In this document: positions 1 to 6,818 of the stretch, one piece after another
How the letters are laid out: every line of letters begins with the position of its first letter
Numbering within the stretch: the stretch's first letter is position 1
Assembly: GCA_016650315.1 (NCBI GenBank)
Contig: JAENVZ010000261.1
Location: forward strand, 1 to 7,872
DNA: 7,872 nucleotides
Source: Alphaproteobacteria bacterium
GTDB lineage: Bacteria > Pseudomonadota > Alphaproteobacteria > Sphingomonadales > Sphingomonadaceae
Reading direction: 5' to 3'
Translations under genes and position numbers: made by a program
The notes under the pieces: model-generated
Database searches by the model: none
Told to the model about the DNA's origin: nothing
What the model saw: the letters and a program-made list of their open reading frames with translations, nothing else

Positions 1-451
1 AGGTCGAGCGGCTGCTCGCCACAAGGGGAATGTCATTGCGCCATGCGCCCTTGCCCTTTTGCGCCATCCACATTTCGCCGCGCGCGGGCGCTGCCAACAG
101 CCCCAGCACCGGCTCGCCATGTTCGACCAGTGCCACCGACACCGCCCATCCGGGCCGTCCGCGCAGATAATCGCGCGTGCCGTCAATCGGATCGACCACC
201 CAGATGCGGTCATGGTGGAGGCGCACCAGATCATCCGCCACCTCTTCCGACAGCCAGGCCGCACCCGGATCAATCGCGCCCAAGCGTTCGCGCAACAGCC
301 GGTCGGCCTCTATATCCACTTCGCAAACAAGCTGACCGGGCGATTTTTCCCACATCTTCACCCGCGATTCGCCCTCATGCCAGAGCGCCATCGCCATATC
401 CGCCGTTTCCTGAACCGCGACCGCGACCCGTTTCAGCAGCGGATCAGCCAC
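1..451 (-). CDS. Inositol monophosphatase / CysQ-family phosphatase, N-terminal part (runs off window)
   Basis: Metal-dependent (Mg2+, Li+-sensitive in the family) phosphatase that removes phosphate from small molecules such as inositol phosphate or 3'-phosphoadenosine 5'-phosphate. About 150 residues are visible; the C-terminus lies beyond base 1. The acidic pair in WLSEE (about 67-70) and DPIDGT (87-92) are the two metal-binding signatures, followed by the family's beta-sheet region ending near GKGAWRND. The start is GTG at 449-451. A stop in the same frame at 461-463 leaves no other credible start, so the gene overlaps the last 8 bases of pmbA (GTGGCTGA) and is probably translated with it. 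The family assignment is firm from motifs. The substrate cannot be read from the sequence: CysQ (sulfur assimilation, PAP recycling) and inositol-1-phosphatase are both possible. Confidence 0.88.
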   Translation of the reverse strand, partial: MADPLLKRVAVAVQETADMAMALWHEGESRVKMWEKSPGQLVCEVDIEADRLLRERLGAIDPGAAWLSEEVADDLVRLHHDRIWVVDPIDGTRDYLRGRPGWAVSVALVEHGEPVLGLLAAPARGEMWMAQKGKGAWRNDIPLVASSRST

Positions 452-1790
452 CTGCGACCGTCATTCCGTCCACACGCAGCGTCGGCACATTGATCCCGTG
501 GCGGAATTCCAGATCATTGGCGGCGCTCATGGCTGCAAACATATCCAGCAGATTGCCCGCAATGGTGATTTCCGCCACCGCAGGTCCCGTCGCGCCGTTT
601 TCAATCAGAAAACCCGATGCCCCCCGGCTGTAATCGCCTGTCACCATGTTAACGCCCATGCCGATCAGTTCGGTCACATAAATACCGCGCTTCACATCGG
701 CCATCAGATCGCCCGGCGACATTTCACCCGGCTCCATGTGAACATTGGTCGCGCTTGCCCCGGGTGCTCCGCCAGTGCCGCGCGCAGCATGGCCTGTCGG
801 TTGCAAACCCAGTTGCCGGGCAGAAGCGCTATCGAGCAGCCAGCCGGTCAGAACACCCTCTTCAATCAATGTGCTGCGCCGCGTCGGCAAACCTTCCCCG
901 TCGAACGGGCGAGACCGCAGACCGCGCAACCGATGCGGATCGTCAATGATGGTAATGCCTTCAGGAAAAATCGACTTGCCTAGCAATTCCAGCAGAAAAC
1001 TCGATTTGCGCGTAATGGCGGAACCGACAATGCCGCCGATCAGATGGCCGATCAGGCTGGACCCGATGCGTGGATCAAAAATGACCGGCATCTGCCCGCT
1101 TTCGATCTTGATCGGATTGAGCCGCGCCACGGCGCGCTGGCCCGCGCGGACTCCAATGCTTTCGGCGCCTTCCAGGTCCAACAGGTGCCGGACGCCGTGG
1201 CTCGCATAATCGCGCTGCATACCGGCCCCTTCGCCCGCCAGCACGCTGGCATAGCAACCATGTGAGGTCGCGGCATAGCTTCCGGCAAATCCATGGCTGG
1301 TGGCAAGGGCGATATGGCTGCGCCCCGCACTGGCACCTGCACCCTCGCTGTTCGTCACGCCCATGACGCCGCGCGCTGCCTCCTCGGCGATCAGCGCGCG
1401 TTCCTTCAACGTCTGCGGATCGGGATCGTCCTTGCAGGCAAGCTCCAGACCGGGGGCTTTTTTGCGGAGCAGCAGCTCTTCGGGCGCAAGCCCCGCATAT
1501 TGGTCTTCAGGCGCTTCCCGCGCCATGGCCAGCGCTCTTTCGGCCAGCCGGTTCAGCGCCTCATTCGACATGTCGGATGAGGAAACCGTCGCCGATCTTT
1601 TGCCTGCAAAGACACGAAGGCCGATTTCCTCGCCCTCCGATCGCTCCACATCCTCCAGCAAGCCGAGGCGCATCTGCACCTGCGTGGATGCGTCGCATAC
1701 ATAAATCGCGTCGGCGGCGTCGGCACCGATCCGGCGGGCCATTTCGACAAGCTGTTCCGCCCGCTTCTGGGCATCATCAAGACTGAGCAT
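444..1790 (-). CDS. pmbA: PmbA/TldE, subunit of the TldD-TldE metalloprotease
   Basis: Member of the TldD/PmbA (U62) family, 448 residues, the usual length. In E. coli the TldD-PmbA heterodimer cleaves unfolded peptides and is needed for microcin B17 maturation and CcdA turnover; it is cytoplasmic. The N-terminal part (about 5-75) matches the family's first domain, including the stretch around EGEEIGLRVFAGKR. The C-terminal domain carries the conserved GMGVNMVTGDYSRGASGF block (about 377-394) and ends in a typical GINVPTLRVDGM tail. No HExxxH zinc motif is visible, which fits PmbA/TldE rather than TldD, where the metal site resides. tldD is not in this window. The ATG at 1788-1790 has only a weak ribosome-binding site. 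The 3' end overlaps the downstream phosphatase gene. Confidence 0.93.
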   Translation of the reverse strand: MLSLDDAQKRAEQLVEMARRIGADAADAIYVCDASTQVQMRLGLLEDVERSEGEEIGLRVFAGKRSATVSSSDMSNEALNRLAERALAMAREAPEDQYAGLAPEELLLRKKAPGLELACKDDPDPQTLKERALIAEEAARGVMGVTNSEGAGASAGRSHIALATSHGFAGSYAATSHGCYASVLAGEGAGMQRDYASHGVRHLLDLEGAESIGVRAGQRAVARLNPIKIESGQMPVIFDPRIGSSLIGHLIGGIVGSAITRKSSFLLELLGKSIFPEGITIIDDPHRLRGLRSRPFDGEGLPTRRSTLIEEGVLTGWLLDSASARQLGLQPTGHAARGTGGAPGASATNVHMEPGEMSPGDLMADVKRGIYVTELIGMGVNMVTGDYSRGASGFLIENGATGPAVAEITIAGNLLDMFAAMSAANDLEFRHGINVPTLRVDGMTVAGG

Positions 1791-1871
1791 GAAAGGCCAC
1801 TAGGCGCGAATCATCCACAGGTCAAAGCCTGCGTTCCGCCCCCTCACACAGGTTCAATATTCAGGGACGAA

Positions 1872-2126
1872 TCAATCGCAATGCGAATAACCCGCGTCTT
1901 CGCAATCCTTGCGGCGTTGCTTGGCGGCCTGCTTCGCTTCCTTGCCCTCACGCGCTTCCTGCTTGCGCATCTGGCGGCCATAATTGCGGTCGGATTCGTC
2001 CTGGCTGGTCGTGGCCCAGTCCGCGCCCTGCCCAACCACTTTGACCGGCATGGTCACGACATTCAGCGCCGTCTTGGCGATGCATCCGCCGGCCAAAATG
2101 GGCAATAGCAACAACAAATACCGCAT
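1872..2126 (-). CDS. Small predicted lipoprotein, function unknown
   Basis: 84-residue protein with a short lipoprotein-type signal peptide: MR, a leucine-rich core, then LAGGC with the candidate lipidated cysteine at residue 15. The position -3 residue is Ala rather than the usual Leu, so the lipobox is slightly weak. The mature part begins with a short hydrophobic stretch, then turns highly charged (Lys/Arg/Glu/Gln-rich, about 48-75, likely helical) and ends KDCEDAGYSHCD with two cysteines. A good ribosome-binding site (AGGGAT) lies about 8 bases before the ATG. I recall similar short lipoproteins in sphingomonads but cannot name a function. It stands alone: 81 bases precede pmbA and 185 bases separate it from msrA. 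The signal peptide and RBS make it more likely real than chance. Confidence 0.77.
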   Translation of the reverse strand: MRYLLLLLPILAGGCIAKTALNVVTMPVKVVGQGADWATTSQDESDRNYGRQMRKQEAREGKEAKQAAKQRRKDCEDAGYSHCD

Positions 2127-2151
2127 GAAAACATCCCTAAAAAAGACAGGC

Positions 2152-2257
2152 TAGAGCATCGCGCGGAAAAGTGGGAACCGGTTTTCCGCAAAAAGCGATG
2201 CGACAACAAAAACTTAGAGCAAGCCGGGTGATTCACATATCGCGCGGCTTGCTCTAA
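2152..2257 (+). repeat. Composite extragenic palindromic repeat (two hairpins)
   Basis: Two hairpins lie in the msrA-lipoprotein intergenic space. In the first, 2156-2170 pairs with 2182-2201 (GCATCGC with GCGATGC, GCGGAAAA with TTTTCCGC) with an AAAAA bulge on one arm. In the second, TTAGAGCAAGCCG (2214-2226) pairs perfectly with CGGCTTGCTCTAA (2245-2257) around an 18-base loop. TAGAGC at 2152-2157 and GCTCTA at 2251-2256 bracket the whole unit as inverted ends, and TTAGAGC recurs at 2214. The core around GGAAAAGTGGGAACCGG resembles, from memory, a sequence dispersed through many alphaproteobacterial genomes. Copy number cannot be checked from one window. Confidence 0.75.
2214..2257 (-). terminator. 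Possible Rho-independent terminator within the repeat
   Basis: On the minus strand the perfect 13-bp stem is followed directly by GTTTTTGTTGTC, a T-rich run. It is downstream of msrA and upstream of the lipoprotein gene, so it could stop msrA transcription. The 18-base loop is long for a classical terminator, and the stem belongs to the repeat. Confidence 0.4.
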
Positions 2258-2292
2258 TCAGTCATAAGCCACATTTTCTGATTATAGTATGA

Positions 2293-2310
2293 ACGCCCCT
2301 CGCCGGGCGT
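2293..2310 (-). terminator. Hairpin immediately after msrA stop
   Basis: ACGCCC (2293-2298) pairs with GGGCGT (2305-2310) around a 6-base loop, starting one base past the msrA stop codon. On the minus strand it is followed by TCATACTATAATC, with few consecutive T residues. It could protect the msrA 3' end or act as a weak terminator. Confidence 0.42.
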
Positions 2311-2311
2311 A

Positions 2312-2845
2312 TCAGCCTTTCAACCGCTCACCGAATTTCCGGCGCAATTTCTGCAATTTGGGTGGAATGACGGCCATGCAATAGGGATTGCGTTCGCCAA
2401 CGCGTTCCCAATAGGTCTGGTGGTAATCCTCCGCCGGATACCAGTCCGACAGGGGTTCAATGGTCGTCACAATCGGATGAGGCCAATCCGCGCTCGCCCG
2501 TGTGATGGCCTCTCTCGCTTCGGCCTCCTGCGCAGGCGAATGCGGAAAAATGGCGGAACGATACTGGGTGCCGACGTCATTGCCCTGCTGATTGAGCGTT
2601 GTGGGATCATGCGTTGCAAAAAACACGTCGAGCAGGTCGCCATAGCCGATCTCGTCAGGGTCGAAGGCAATGCGTATCGCCTCGGCATGGCCGGTCGCGC
2701 CGCTGCATACCTCTTCATAAGTGGGATTGGCTCTGTGCCCGCCTATATAACCGCTTTCCACGGACGGCACGCCCTTGAGGCCGCTGAACACCGCTTCCGT
2801 GCACCAGAAGCACCCACCCGCCAATGTTGCGATTTCCTGAGCCAT
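2312..2845 (-). CDS. msrA: Peptide-methionine (S)-S-oxide reductase MsrA
   Basis: Cytoplasmic repair enzyme that reduces methionine-(S)-sulfoxide in proteins or free methionine, using thioredoxin. The 177-residue length is standard. The catalytic motif GCFWC is at 11-15, with Cys12 as the nucleophile. GYIGGHRANPTYEEVCSGATGHAE (about 32-55) and the HDPTTLNQQGNDVGTQYRS block (79-97) are diagnostic of MsrA. Cys156 in NPYC is the probable resolving cysteine. The ATG at 2843-2845 is preceded by AAAGG about 9 bases upstream, which supports this start. It follows the acyl-CoA ligase by 73 bases with no strong terminator visible between them, so the two may be co-transcribed. No MsrB is present in the window. 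Confidence 0.97.
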   Translation of the reverse strand: MAQEIATLAGGCFWCTEAVFSGLKGVPSVESGYIGGHRANPTYEEVCSGATGHAEAIRIAFDPDEIGYGDLLDVFFATHDPTTLNQQGNDVGTQYRSAIFPHSPAQEAEAREAITRASADWPHPIVTTIEPLSDWYPAEDYHQTYWERVGERNPYCMAVIPPKLQKLRRKFGERLKG

Positions 2846-2918
2846 TTCCGTACCTTTATTCAGGGTTTCGAGTGATCAAGGTAGAATGCGCACTGGCGCT
2901 ATTCCAGACTTTTCGTCT

Positions 2919-4604
2919 CTACAGCCCGGCTTTCGCCTTTTCTTCGGCCACCAGTTCCTTGCGACTCAACTTGCCGATCATTGTCTTTGGCAGGGCATCC
3001 CGAATCTCTACCGCCACCACCCGCTCATGCTTGCCAAGCTGAGGGTTGAGCCAGGATTTGAGTGTTTCCTCGTCCACATCGGAACCTTCCGTCAGGGTGA
3101 CAAAGGCCTTGGGACTTTCGCCGCGATAGGCATCGGGAATACCAATCACCAATGCTTCCCGGACAGCGGGATGACGGTAGAGAATTTCTTCGATCTGGCT
3201 TGGGAACACCTTGAATCCACCGACCGCAATCATATCCTTCAACCGATCGACAATGCGGATATAGCCATCTTCGTCGATCAGGCCGACATCGCCAGTCCGC
3301 AGATATTTGCCGACAAACACCTCCGCATCCGCTTCCGGGCGGCGCCAATAACCCTGCATGACCTGCGGCCCTGAAAAGACGATTTCCCCCGGCTCGCCTT
3401 CCGGTGCTGGACGCGTGGGATCTGCCTTGTCGACCAGCCTGACGATGGTGCCGGGCAAGGGTTGGCCAATGGTGCCGGTCTTGTTCAATCCCTTATAAGG
3501 ATTGACCGTGACGACGCCGCTGCTTTCGGTCAGGCCATAGCCCTCGACCACCGTCGCGCCCGTGGCGGCTTCAAACTTGCGCTTCACTTCGACAGGCAGT
3601 GGCGCGCCGCCCGATATGCACATGCGCATGGAAGAGAAATCGGTGGCACCAAGCCGGGGATTGTCCAGCAAAGCCTGATACATGGTCGGCACACCCGGCA
3701 GGGCGGTCGGCCGGGTCCGTTCCACCGCCGCCAATGTCTGCACCGCATCGAAACGTGGCAGCATGACAATCTCTCCACCGCTGAATATCGTCCGGTTCAG
3801 CACCACCGTATTGGCGAACACATGGAAGAAAGGCAGCACGCCGATTATCCGGTCTTCCTCGACATTGCCGGGGTCCAGCATGTTCACCTGCCGCGCATTG
3901 GCGGTCAGGTTCTGGTGGGACAGCATCGCTCCCTTGGGCCGCCCCGTTGTGCCGCCGGTATATTGCAGCAGGGCAATATCCTTTTCCGGGTCGATCAGGG
4001 CCGGGACATGGCTGCCATCATTATCAATCAGGGCCGAAAAGGCCGTAATGCGCGGATCATGCGGGCGCGCGACGGTCTCTCCGCACTTGAACACCCGGAA
4101 TAGGATTGATTTGGCTGTCGGCAGCACCCCTGCCACCGATCCCACCACAAGCCGCTCCAGACTGCTGTTGTTCAACACGTCCAGCGCAGTCGGCAGCAAT
4201 GCTTTGGCCGACAGGGTGAAGAGAATTTTCGTCCCCGAATCCTCGACCTGATGCTCCAGTTCCGCAGCCGTATAGAGCGGCGAGAAATTGACCACGATCG
4301 CGCCAATGGCCATCGCGCCGTAATAGGCCGCGACATAATGGGGCACATTGGGCAGGAACAGGCCTATCCGATCACCCTTTTTGACACCCATCGCCTGCAA
4401 GCCATGAGCCACCCGCCCCATGCCATCGCGGCATTCGGAATAGCTGTATTTACGACCCAGAAAATCAAGCGCAATCGCATCGGGATTTCGGGCCGTACTG
4501 TCGTAGAACATATCGGGCAGGGAGAGCGGCGGGAAATGCTGATCCCAGTCCACTGGATGGTTGTATTTCTCTTTCCAGATTATTGCGTCATTCGCCATTG
4601 CCAT
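2919..4604 (-). CDS. Long-chain fatty-acid-CoA ligase (FadD-type, ANL superfamily)
   Basis: Activates fatty acids to acyl-CoA through an acyl-AMP intermediate, for beta-oxidation or lipid synthesis. With the start used here (ATG 4602-4604) it has 561 residues, normal for FadD. The adenylation motifs appear in order: YTGGTTGRPKGA (215-226, AMP/phosphate loop), GYGLTE (355-360), RTGD (436-439), DRLKDMI (453-459) and the catalytic lysine in PKTMIGKLSRKEL (Lys545). LPFFHVFANT (about 257-266) fits the acyl-CoA synthetase fold. The frame stays open upstream to a TTG at 4634, and a second ATG lies at 4596-4598. None of these starts has a strong ribosome-binding site, so the N-terminus is uncertain by about 12 residues. 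The gene begins 53 bases after the TrcR-like gene. Chain-length preference cannot be read. Confidence 0.92.
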   Translation of the reverse strand: MAMANDAIIWKEKYNHPVDWDQHFPPLSLPDMFYDSTARNPDAIALDFLGRKYSYSECRDGMGRVAHGLQAMGVKKGDRIGLFLPNVPHYVAAYYGAMAIGAIVVNFSPLYTAAELEHQVEDSGTKILFTLSAKALLPTALDVLNNSSLERLVVGSVAGVLPTAKSILFRVFKCGETVARPHDPRITAFSALIDNDGSHVPALIDPEKDIALLQYTGGTTGRPKGAMLSHQNLTANARQVNMLDPGNVEEDRIIGVLPFFHVFANTVVLNRTIFSGGEIVMLPRFDAVQTLAAVERTRPTALPGVPTMYQALLDNPRLGATDFSSMRMCISGGAPLPVEVKRKFEAATGATVVEGYGLTESSGVVTVNPYKGLNKTGTIGQPLPGTIVRLVDKADPTRPAPEGEPGEIVFSGPQVMQGYWRRPEADAEVFVGKYLRTGDVGLIDEDGYIRIVDRLKDMIAVGGFKVFPSQIEEILYRHPAVREALVIGIPDAYRGESPKAFVTLTEGSDVDEETLKSWLNPQLGKHERVVAVEIRDALPKTMIGKLSRKELVAEEKAKAGL

Positions 4605-4657
4605 CACGGTATGTGAACGGCAGGCCAGACGCAATATTTATGGTATAGAACCTGACC

Positions 4658-5350
4658 TTAATCGCTCTTTTTCCTGAACGGATCGATCCACTCGGCAACC
4701 TGTTCGATGGCCTGCGCCTCAACATGATGCGCGGCCTCCACCTGGCGGGCGGCATCGTCGCGTTCCTTGCGCAGTTCCTCGATCAGCGCTTCGCGATCTC
4801 CGTCAAAGCGCACATCGGTCGGCGCTTCAAGCCCCGCCTTTTTCGCCGCCTTGGCCACCAGAGCGTCCAGTTCGCGCTGCGAACACAGGCCCAGCGTCAC
4901 CGGGTCCTTGGGCGTGATATTGGAGATATTCCAGTGCGAACGGTCGCGGATGGCAGTGATCGTCGTGCGCGTGGTTCCGATCAGCAAACTGATGGCGCCG
5001 TCGGACACTTCAGAATGGTTGCGCAAGATCCAGGCGATGCCATCAGGCTTGTCCTGACGCTTGGAAACCGGCGTATAGCGAGGCCCCTTGGTACGGCGAA
5101 CCTGATCTGGGCCTTTCAGCATCGTCAGCCGGTAATCGGGGTCCTTCTGACCCTTTTCGATTTCATCCATGCTCAGCTCATGCGCACGCACCGGATCGCG
5201 GCCGGTATATTTGGTCGCCGCCGTGTCGTCAGCAATGGCTTGCACCTCCAATATGTGGAGACCGCAAAATTCGGCAATCTGCTCAAATGAGAGTGCAGTG
5301 TTATCGACAAGCCAACTGGCGGTCGCATGGGGCATAAGCGGCTGGGCCAC
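4658..5350 (-). CDS. trcR: DUF1013 protein, TrcR-type cell-cycle transcriptional regulator
   Basis: 230-residue protein of the DUF1013 family, restricted to Alphaproteobacteria and, as I recall, annotated as cell-cycle transcriptional regulator TrcR. It opens with the family signature AQPLMPHATASWLVDNTALSFEQIAEFCGLH, in which residues 12-40 look like a helix-turn-helix. A second DNA-binding-like segment spans about 104-138 (GIAWILRNHSEVSDGAISLLIGTTRTTITAIRDR). The C-terminus (about 184-218) is a charged, probable coiled coil. The start is GTG at 5348-5350: GGAGAG lies about 6 bases upstream and the family sequence begins exactly there. The 34 codons upstream to an in-frame ATG at 5452 do not resemble the family. 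It is separated from the glycosyltransferase by 134 bases, so it probably has its own promoter. The symbol rests on family resemblance. Confidence 0.87.
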   Translation of the reverse strand: MAQPLMPHATASWLVDNTALSFEQIAEFCGLHILEVQAIADDTAATKYTGRDPVRAHELSMDEIEKGQKDPDYRLTMLKGPDQVRRTKGPRYTPVSKRQDKPDGIAWILRNHSEVSDGAISLLIGTTRTTITAIRDRSHWNISNITPKDPVTLGLCSQRELDALVAKAAKKAGLEAPTDVRFDGDREALIEELRKERDDAARQVEAAHHVEAQAIEQVAEWIDPFRKKSD

Positions 5351-5376
5351 GTTTACTCTCCAGTACCAATAATAAG

Positions 5377-5398
5377 GGCCGCCCCTTGCAGGACGGCC
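5377..5398 (-). terminator. Weak hairpin in the leader of the TrcR-like gene
   Basis: GGCCG (5377-5381) pairs with CGGCC (5394-5398). On the minus strand it is followed by CTTATTATTGG and then the ribosome-binding site of the DUF1013 gene. It could end glycosyltransferase transcription or be a leader structure. The stem is only 5 bp and the T-run is interrupted. Confidence 0.27.
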
Positions 5399-5484
5399 AT
5401 CGCGTAACAGCCATTTAGGGCAAATGACCAACCCCGGCAAGTTCAAACACACCCTACACTGCTTTTGTCCCGCCCGGAACCATT

Positions 5485-6513
5485 TTAAGCGGCATCAACA
5501 ACCAATTCGGGATCGAACGGCGCAAGACCATCGACGAATTCGCGTGCGCTCGCAGCCCATGTGAACTGACGGCCATAGGTTGCGCAATCCACCCGATCGA
5601 GCCGCAATGCCGCAGCAATGGCATCGTCCAGATCATCCCGCATCGCACCTGTCTGCCGCGTCAATATATCGACAGGTCCCGTCACCGGGTAGGCGGCGAC
5701 AGGCGTGCCACAAGCCAGCGCCTCGATCATCACCAGCCCGAATGTGTCGGTCCGGCTGGGAAAGACGAATACATCGGCATGTGCGAACGCACCGGCCAGT
5801 GCGCGCCCTGACATGGCGCCCAGGAATTGCGCCTGCGGATAAACCTTTTCCAAGGCCGCACGCGCTGGCCCGTCGCCGACAACGACTTTTGTTCCGGGAT
5901 GCGAACCGGCGAGAAATGCCTCCAGATTCTTTTCGACCGCAACCCGGCCGACATACAGTTGAATCGGTCGCGCCATGTCCGCAAAGACATCTGGAGCAGG
6001 CGCATCGGCACTGAAACAGGACAGGTCGACACCCCGGCCCCAATGGCGCACCTGCGCAATACCATGAGCACGCAGATTTTCGCGTACCGTGCGGGTCGAC
6101 ACCAGCACCGCCTGCGCCGGACCGTGGAACCAGCGAATATAGCGCCAGAACCAGTGGGCCGGCAGGCCCGTCCGCTTCGCCACATATTCGGGAAATTGCG
6201 TGTGGTATGCGGTGGTGAAGGGAATGTGGTTGCGCAGGCACCATCGCCGGGCGGACAGGCATAACGGCCCCTCAGTCGCCAGATGCACCGCATCAGGCAG
6301 AAACGCCTCGATCCGCCGCCCCACCGTTGCCGCCCGTGCCACGGCCAGCCGGATTTCGGGATAGGTGGGACAGGGCAGCGACCCATATTGATCGGGAGAG
6401 ATCAATTCGATCCTGTGTCCCATCGCTTCCAGTTCGTGGCGTACCGACTGCAACGTCCGCACAACCCCGTTTACCTGCGGCAACCAGGCGTCCGTGACCA
6501 GCGCGATCTTCAT
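5485..6513 (-). CDS. agt: GT4-family glycosyltransferase, probable Agt-type diacylglycerol glycosyltransferase
   Basis: 342-residue GT-B enzyme of family GT4. The N-terminal half shows TDAWLPQVNGVVRTL (7-21) and TAYHTQFPEY (101-110), typical of acceptor domains acting on lipid substrates. The nucleotide-sugar domain has GRVAVEKNLEAFL (189-201), VGDGP (212-216) and SRTDTFGLVMIEALACGTPVAAYPVTGP (253-280). Within the last block Asp256...Glu264 occupies the EX7E position, with Asp for the first Glu as in many lipid GT4 enzymes. There is no signal peptide or membrane span, so peripheral attachment at the inner membrane is likely. Its ATG overlaps the stop of the upstream phosphoesterase (ATGA, 6510-6513), implying translational coupling. 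Known analogues paired with PlcP (Agrobacterium Agt) put glucose or glucuronic acid on diacylglycerol under phosphate limitation. The GT4 call is firm; the lipid acceptor is inferred from context and similarity. Confidence 0.82.
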   Translation of the reverse strand: MKIALVTDAWLPQVNGVVRTLQSVRHELEAMGHRIELISPDQYGSLPCPTYPEIRLAVARAATVGRRIEAFLPDAVHLATEGPLCLSARRWCLRNHIPFTTAYHTQFPEYVAKRTGLPAHWFWRYIRWFHGPAQAVLVSTRTVRENLRAHGIAQVRHWGRGVDLSCFSADAPAPDVFADMARPIQLYVGRVAVEKNLEAFLAGSHPGTKVVVGDGPARAALEKVYPQAQFLGAMSGRALAGAFAHADVFVFPSRTDTFGLVMIEALACGTPVAAYPVTGPVDILTRQTGAMRDDLDDAIAAALRLDRVDCATYGRQFTWAASAREFVDGLAPFDPELVVDAA

Positions 6514-6800
6514 GCTGCAAGTTGCCTGCGTGGTGAAATGGAGGCGGCATTGCGGGCGGCAATCTCATCGGCCCAGTGCAGCACCTTCATCTGCCCGTCA
6601 TGATGTTCGATCAGTGCCGTGCAGCCTTCCACCCAGTCGCCGTCATTATAATATTCAATGCCCGCAATATCCCGGATTTCGGCAGTATGGATATGGCCGC
6701 ACACCACGCCATCGACGCCGCGCGCGCCAGCTTCATGCGCCACGACTTCCTCGAACTTGGATATGAACTCGACCGCGTTCTTGACCTTGTGCTTGGCCAT
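6510..6800 (-). CDS. C-terminal fragment of the PlcP-like phosphoesterase
   Basis: 96 residues from an internal ATG (6798-6800) located 18 bases after the TAA and in the same frame. It contains CGHIHTAEI (residues 34-42 of this fragment), the last metal-binding block, and the family's C-terminal YNDGDWVEGCTALIEHHDG segment. No ribosome-binding site precedes the ATG, so synthesis would depend on reinitiation by ribosomes ending at the TAA. Its stop overlaps the glycosyltransferase start (ATGA). Confidence 0.5.
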   Translation of the reverse strand: MAKHKVKNAVEFISKFEEVVAHEAGARGVDGVVCGHIHTAEIRDIAGIEYYNDGDWVEGCTALIEHHDGQMKVLHWADEIAARNAASISPRRQLAA

Positions 6801-6818
6801 TTTGGACAGCGACCAGTA

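Noticed and set aside
43..1786. Several long plus-strand reading frames opposite the phosphatase and pmbA
   Set aside because: Their proteins are Pro/Arg/His-rich with no recognisable domain and lie antisense to genes with clear family motifs. They are shadows produced by high GC.
2281..2286. Perfect TATAAT on the minus strand between msrA and the lipoprotein gene, as a promoter
   Set aside because: No -35-like hexamer lies 16-18 bases upstream, and the hairpin with a T-run at 2214-2257 would terminate any transcript before the lipoprotein gene.
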